DNA of 64,000 nucleotides. It comes from Corbicula japonica (lineage: Eukaryota > Mollusca > Bivalvia > Venerida > Cyrenidae). The stretch is from assembly GCA_038501625.1 (NCBI GenBank), contig JAZAYU010000360.1, positions 310,001-374,000 of the forward strand. The letters are read 5' to 3'. Made by a program: the position numbers and the translations under genes. The notes below the pieces were generated by a model. It was not told where the DNA came from and made no database searches. It was given only the letters and a program-made list of their open reading frames with translations. Shown piece by piece: positions 57,886 to 64,000 of this stretch. The stretch's first letter is position 1. Each line of letters starts with the position of its first letter.

Positions 57886-58940
57886 AGTCTGTTTAATTAT
57901 GATTCGTTTCAAAAGGTATTCATTGGTGGTACAGTTGAAGCTCTGATAGATTTATATGCACAACAACAGATCAGTGTGAATGGGACTATTTTAAATGATA
58001 CTTAAAGTAAAAATGCAAGCAGCCTATTTTCGTAACATTACATAACCGTAATTATATTCCATTTCATGACTTTATTTGTCGTATTACACAATTTTATTTA
58101 ATTATTCAATGGCTTCGAACTTTATGAAATTAAACTATTAGATAATTAAAAAAAACGATTTCCACAAAATGAAGTAAAATGCGAGCATCATTTGTTTCGT
58201 AAAATAACATAACCCCGGAATTATAATCCATTTCATAACTGTACACAATGTTTTTTTATTGTTTTGAACTATAAAATTATTGATAATTTGAAATTTTAAC
58301 TATATCAATTCAATATGCAGTAATCTGAAAATCCGATGTAATTTTACTGTGAATAAAATTGTGTTTCTCGTTGTGTATTGTTTTTATTACGAACGATATG
58401 TTATTAAGTATTCTTAAAATAACTTGGTACAGACGACTTAACTACTTTATCTTTAAATATACTTTACTTTGGATGTCAAAAAATATTTTTCTTAGTTTAC
58501 AAAAAATGTCTTTGATGATCAGATTCCAAATCTGTGGCCTGAGAACATGCCAAACACTGAATAACTTCACAATATGATGAGTTCTATTAACAATGTCATC
58601 GGCTTCCAAATTCATTTTCTGTTTACTTGATATAGAAAGAGCAAAACTACAGGAGGTACCGCTTTGGCTATTTATAAACTGACACAGACTAAATGACTTA
58701 AATTTCAATTTGCGTGTTACTTAAAGCAAAATTAATCACAGGCAGATTATGAAGACCAGTGACAATCATCAGAGTTGTTACCATTCAGCTTATTTCACAT
58801 TGTTTGTTAATATGATCTTTCGTCTACTGTTACACTTTCAAAACCTTGGCCAAACACACAGCGTCTTCTTTTACCAACGAGACATTAGAATATTTCAATT
58901 TCTTAACCTTACTAGATTTTGGAAAGTTAAGAAAATTACA
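57886..58940. other. Intergenic DNA, nothing recognised
   Basis: Overlapping frames on both strands at 58359-58708 and a frame at 58749-58943 match no family. Confidence 0.4.
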
Positions 58941-58944
58941 TGAA

Positions 58945-59440
58945 GCTACTGTGTGAAATATGAATGTCAGAAATAGCCACATCCAGAAACCACCGCCTAC
59001 CCACACAGCTAAAACATAAGATGAAAAGAGACAATGAGTTTAACTTTATAAAATGATCAGTTTCAAAAAGGACACCACAAACAATTAACTAATTTATGTA
59101 ATTGAGGGGTTTCCGCCTCCAGGCGGTCAGTAGCATCACCAGGTTCTTTGTTGCATCAGCCTCACATCAGACACAGCAGGATCTCGTATGAACAAAAAAA
59201 TACAAGTTTTCTTGGTGAATTACCTCCAACCAAACCATTTTTTGACATTTGCAAAATCACACAAACATATAAAACATAAGTAGCGAATGCATTGTCAAGC
59301 AAAGACGATGGGTACTAGGTGATTAAACCAAGATCAGAGCACATAGAGACAAATCGTTACGAAGACTTTGGCAGGAATACAAGAAACAGATCGATCTTCT
59401 TTCTTTTTACAAGATTTCCCTAGAAACATTAGTGAACAAG
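58945..59440 (-). mobile_element. 3'-tail copy of the Penelope-like element, decayed
   Basis: GTGTGAAATATGAATGTCAG, CCACCGCCTACCCACACAGC, GGGGTTTCCGCCTCCAGGCG and AAACAGATCGATCTTCTTTC follow the usual order. Confidence 0.75.
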
Positions 59441-59639
59441 AAACATGCATGCATGTATCAAAACCCGATTGTATGCACCAAGATGGCTGCTGTGGGTGCA
59501 CTGTGTGAGCGACTTAATAAATCATTTTGTTTTTGTTCCTACAGCCTTGAAAATGAAAACATTTTATTTGGATTATCAATTTAAGGAACAAAATGTATAT
59601 ATTGAAGTTTTTTTACTAGAACCGCTGTTAAGATGTAGA

Positions 59640-59790
59640 AAAATGTAAAATATGCATAATAGGAATCGCCTCAATTACAAGACACAGCCTCCCCACGCGG
59701 CGAAAAAAGAAGAGAGGAAAATGGAGCATGATTTCATAAGTATGTCAAATTCAAATACATTGTAAGACAAAACAAACAATTAAAGCAACG
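59640..59790 (-). mobile_element. Short 3'-tail copy of the Penelope-like element
   Basis: TGTAAAATATGCATAATAGGAATCGCC, then ACACAGCCTCCCCACGCGGC and AAGAAGAGAGG; truncated after about 140 bases. Confidence 0.75.
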
Positions 59791-60935
59791 TCATCGTTCC
59801 TTTCAGAAAAGTACTCCGATGCAAAATGTAAATTTCTTAAATATAGTAAGTTAGAATATATTAATTTTCTTTTTCGTATACAATATTGGACAAATATTAC
59901 AATTCAATATTTTGTTAAAATATAAAGTTATTTGAAAATAAAATTTTAAAAAATTAGCATACAGCCAAACATTTGGCGTTTAAAATTAACCTAAAATAAC
60001 ATACTACTGAATATGGAAAAGTAGAGATTCACTATGTTTATATACACGAGAATTATTTTGCAGCAGATGTTGGTCAGTTTAATATTTTTACCAATGATTA
60101 AATCTCATCTCAAGAACACTTGGGATATAAAATTTGTAAAATGTTTTGCTGATTTGCTGATAACTATATTTTCATGTTATCGTCTATCATGTGACTATCT
60201 AGTAATCGGTATTATACGACAGCTTAACATGTTTTTAACATCAATATTGCGTGTAATGTACAAAAAATAATGAAAATATTTCACCACGACGCAACTAACA
60301 TATGGCGACTTGTTTTGATTGAACCTATTCATCGACACTAATGACGTTGCATAATATTGTTGTCCACAATCCCTATCCCAAGGTATAGCGCAACAATCAG
60401 CTGAAGTTTGTAGCCATCCTAAACTACGGTGCGCAAATATGACGGGTAAAAAAGAACCTTCAATGCGGATATTTTAAGATTACCATTCCATGATCAGATG
60501 TCCACCGATGAAAAAATGGCTTGGAAACAGTTAAATTGGTGAAAGAAAACAGAATGGCACTTCTTGGCAGCAAGACTTAAAATTGTTATCACACAAAAAC
60601 GCCAAATGCGAAAATTAGAAAGGATCCAGGAGTTATCATATAGTTTTGAGAACACTATCTACATCTATGCTGAGATATTAAAACTACATATATACATGTA
60701 AAACAGGCTATTTAAACATTAACACACAATTAATATAAAAACGTGTATTGCGCTCAGTGATCTTTAAAACTTCTTGAAGTCACCGGTTTTCTTCGTTTGA
60801 AATCAGTGGAGTGCCTGAAACTATAAGATGAATACATCACTGTATCCAATACGGAAACAAACAACAAACTAGAAACACAGACAAAATATAGAAATGTTGA
60901 CTAAAAAAATATAACGTCTATTGTCGGTATTCAGT
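59791..60935. other. Intergenic DNA, nothing recognised
   Basis: A+T-rich; the 78-codon frame at 60034-60270 has no recognisable motif. Confidence 0.4.
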
Positions 60936-60939
60936 TATA

Positions 60940-61040
60940 GGAAGGTGAAATATTCATATCAGGAATCGCCACATTCAGAAAAAACAGCCTCCTCACAAGA
61001 AGAAGTCAAGAAGAAGAGAGGGGGAGAGAGCATGGTGTGT
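60940..61040 (-). mobile_element. Short 3'-tail copy of the Penelope-like element
   Basis: GGTGAAATATTCATATCAGGAATCGCC to GAAGAAGAGAGGGGGAGAGAGCATGG; truncated. Confidence 0.75.
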
Positions 61041-62400
61041 CCATGAATTGTGGACTCGTCAAGAAGTACGTTTTTTCTTCCAGGTTCTCAATTCGCTGTT
61101 ATAAATTATTTAGTCTTTCTTATGTCTTTAGTTTTCTTACTCCTCGTATTTTTCTTGCTAAAAGCACTGACTAACCTAATAAACTTAATTTATAGTGTCG
61201 TTTTGTAAATGCCTATTATAATGCATACAAAAAATGTTACATGTTTATCTACAGGTAATAGAATTTCTGACGATGAATACTTTTATAACCTTGTAATTAT
61301 AGTTCTGGAGAAAGTACGCAGAATGGAAACAAACGATATGTTCTGTTCTGTTCTAAATCGTCACTAATTTGTTATGATATACCTTTTTGTCAATGAGTGA
61401 GACAATGTAATAATTGTTATAATTTAATTAATAAAAACTTTGAGTGTTATTTTGGAAATGGCTTGATATCAATTATTGATTGTTTCCTGTTGCCATCATC
61501 ACGGTGCATGCTTATAACTGCTGTACATCAGACAACAGTGGTTGCATAGATTTCTCACCTCTACCTTGACGCAGCAATTTTTGCAACTTTTGGGTGTTGA
61601 CCCCTGTTATACTCAAACTGATATAACTTGGTTATATACCAACATAATTTTATTCCGCTTTCGTCTTTAACTCTGAAATCAATTAATGTTGATATAAATT
61701 TAAGTATTTATTCTAGTTATTTGATACATTTTAAAATTTACGCGAACTGCACAACTGCGTTGGTTGGGTATATATAGTATTAAGACATTGTATTTTCCAC
61801 AACAGTTAAAAAGATTAAGCGAAACAGACTTATAATTTGTAGCCTCAGCCAAAAATGAGTACCAAAACAGATTGTGAATTGAATAAAAACCTTACCAATA
61901 AAGATTTAAATTTCATGATGTTTACTCTGCAACCTAAGCATAATTTGTTATACCTACCCACTCAAATTCGATACTATTTATATATTATTATCATGGCTTT
62001 AGCATCTTTTCAATTACTTTCAAATTTCAGGATGTTGACTATTAATGCAAATGAACGCACATATCTGGAATAATTTATCACTAAATTAATGTGTTTATGT
62101 TAGATTTTGTGGGCTCTTATCTATTGGATTACAAAAAAAACATATTTGGTTGTGACAAACAGTTGGATTCTGTTCTTTTTTTTTAATTTAACGCAGTTGT
62201 ATCTCTTTTTCGCATCGATCGAATTAAATAACTGTGTTTTTTTACTCTGTACATGCCATACATTTTAATTTGACGGATAAATAACCTGTTTGAGACTCGT
62301 ATATAATAAAATCGATTATTGTATGAAAAAAGCAGATAACATAGACTTTTGTGAATAATAACAAATCATCTTGCCTAATCAGATATCCAGATACGAGCAA
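61041..62400. other. Intergenic DNA, nothing recognised
   Basis: A+T-rich sequence without exon, RNA gene or repeat boundary that I can support. Confidence 0.4.
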
Positions 62401-62405
62401 ATACT

Positions 62406-62552
62406 ACAACTTAAAGAAAGGATAAAATACAGCATCAGTGAACAAAATATTCCAACAACTTAAAGAAAGGATAAAATACAGCATCGGTGAACAAAATATT
62501 CCCACAACTTATATTAAGGATAAAACGCAGCATCAATGAACAAAATATTTCC
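62406..62552 (+). repeat. 49-bp tandem repeat, three units
   Basis: ACAACTTAAAGAAAGGATAA followed by AATACAGCATCGGTGAACAA begins at 62406, 62455 and 62504. Confidence 0.88.
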
Positions 62553-62871
62553 TATGTTATATTGTCAAGTTTTCGTTTTGACTTGGTATTTTTGTATCAT
62601 ATAATCAATTCATATGCTGATATGCATATTTCACTATTTCATCATCAGTCGAGTCATGCATCACGAAGCAAAGGCCTAAACCCCAACCCGAAACGTCTTT
62701 GGTACGACGCTGTGATCGCCCTAGAATTGGAAAAAGTGACCACATATCTTAAAACCAAATCATTTTATAACTGCACTACAGTAGGCACTATTTGTGCTTA
62801 ACTGTATCCACTCAATACCGTGCTGTGGATCTACGTAGTGCTTTGTTGCTAAGTAACTACTGTCAACGTTT

Positions 62872-62995
62872 TGATAAAAAAGTGAAATATGCATATCAGG
62901 AATGGCCACATCCAGCAGACACAGATATTATATAGCATTGTCAAAAAATATGCTAGTAATCAATGATCTTACCGAGACCAGAGTACTAATGAATC
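62872..62995 (-). mobile_element. Internally deleted 3'-tail copy of the Penelope-like element
   Basis: AAAAAAGTGAAATATGCATATCAGG and CCACATCCAGCAGACACAG are joined directly to TATAGCATTGTCAAAAAATA and AATGATCTTACCGAGACCAG. About 350 bases of the tail are missing between them. Confidence 0.75.
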
Positions 62996-64000
62996 ATTTT
63001 GACGTATAGAACTTTATTTTATGTTAAATATTGACAAAGTTATCTCCTGTCAAAGATCCGTTATTTGCAAAATCGTCGGGCATCTATGACCGTCGCCATG
63101 TTTGTTTCCTTTTGGATGCGCGCACCTGCTGATGACGTCATTTACACACTTCCGGTTCGTATCGTTTCCATTTAATGTCCAATTCTTATCATTCTCAACC
63201 ATGGAATATTCATTCATTTAACAAATATATAATGGTGAATGATTTTGAGCCTGAAAATTCTGAAACTGAATTAGCCAAGATTGAAAGAAACTGCTTGTTA
63301 TGCCACCATTAATTACAAAAGAATGTCGAGAATTGTAACACATTTTAACCTATTTTCTTGTTTAAGAGTAGTGAGGCCAATATATAGGTGTAAAATATTT
63401 TTCCTGGTCGACTTGGCAGATTTTTCGGCCAAAATGCGTTTACTTCGTATATACACGATGTCCTTAAATTCGAGGTAAACGTTTGAATTCAGCGATCTAG
63501 AGTCATTGTTGTATGCGGCATCTGAAGCGATCAAATTAACCACTTTTTCATTTTGTAGTAACAAGTACCATTGACTTTTTTTTTAAAAATGTAATACATA
63601 GATCCCTGAAAATACATCTTTCTTGAATTTATTATTCAACAGTCGAATAATTCTTGTTTTCACTAAATTCACATAGTTATGTTTTTCTCCTGGTGCAAAA
63701 AGAATAATTATACGTATTGTTTGCGTAATAGTTACTCGACTTCAGGTGGTACGCGCTATCAAAAGACACCAACATGCATACTAATCGGGAGGCGGAGTTT
63801 TCCCAGAAAAAAGTAGAGAAATTGATCGTCATTGACTAATTTGCTTTACCGTAACGTTTTTTGATCTGTAAATTTCATTTGCGACCTGAAGACACAATAA
63901 CTTTATGACACGACGAATTTGAATAAACGGATGTCGGCGAATTTAGAGCTTGTCAGATATTTGTCTGGGGTTGTAAACGGTTGGTGTTTCCCACAACCGG
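62996..64000. other. Right-edge DNA, nothing recognised
   Basis: Short overlapping frames on both strands (63281-63478, 63313-63564) without motifs. A gene continuing beyond the edge cannot be excluded. Confidence 0.35.

Noticed and set aside
1..64000. tRNA, rRNA or CRISPR arrays
   Set aside because: No cloverleaf with intact A/B boxes, rRNA-like conserved stretch, or repeat-spacer pattern was recognised; all tandem arrays lack unique spacers.

Overview
The window reads as nuclear DNA of an animal, most likely a mollusc and probably a bivalve (inference). It is A+T-rich. The genes are split by GT-AG introns of a few hundred bases to several kilobases, most of the remainder is transposon debris and short tandem arrays, and TRIM-type RING proteins and single-domain galectins occur in duplicate. 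No bacterial operon, rRNA, tRNA or CRISPR array was recognised. Because coding exons are short, most open frames of 60-120 codons are chance or transposon frames; the genes below were assembled by hand from splice sites, phase and paralogue comparison.

Layout. 1-262: end of an exon running in from the left edge. 0.88-4.06 kb: a fold-back element with ~757-bp arms. 4.97-6.2 kb: 15 copies of an 81-bp satellite. 7.7-8.5 kb: ~145-bp tandem repeats. 9.1-14.1 kb: TRIM gene 1 (+), six coding exons, 333 aa. 14.9-19.4 kb: galectin A (-), four coding exons, 150 aa, convergent with TRIM 1. 23.1-28.3 kb: galectin B (+), same exon lengths, 150 aa, divergent from galectin A. 32.9-43.1 kb: a broken TRIM paralogue (+) without RING or B-box, its introns filled by transposons. 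From there to the right edge the window is mainly mobile DNA, with two isolated exon candidates (49.69-49.84 and 54.84-54.87 kb).

The commonest repeat is the 3' end of a Penelope-like reverse-transcriptase element. The best copy (50.7-52.3 kb) keeps a 286-codon RT frame, and about 14 shorter copies share its 3' terminus or parts of it. That copy and a LINE fragment lie inside an older element with hAT-like inverted ends. Other elements include a TA-flanked pogo/Tigger-like MITE, a TTAA-flanked MITE and two copies of a palindrome-rich MITE carrying TGACGTCA motifs.

How the genes may work together (inference): TRIM E3 ligases and galectins both serve innate immunity and the sensing of damaged endomembranes in other animals. 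Having a TRIM gene and a galectin convergent here, with a second galectin and a second TRIM remnant next to them, suggests a duplicated immune cluster. Co-function is not shown by the sequence.
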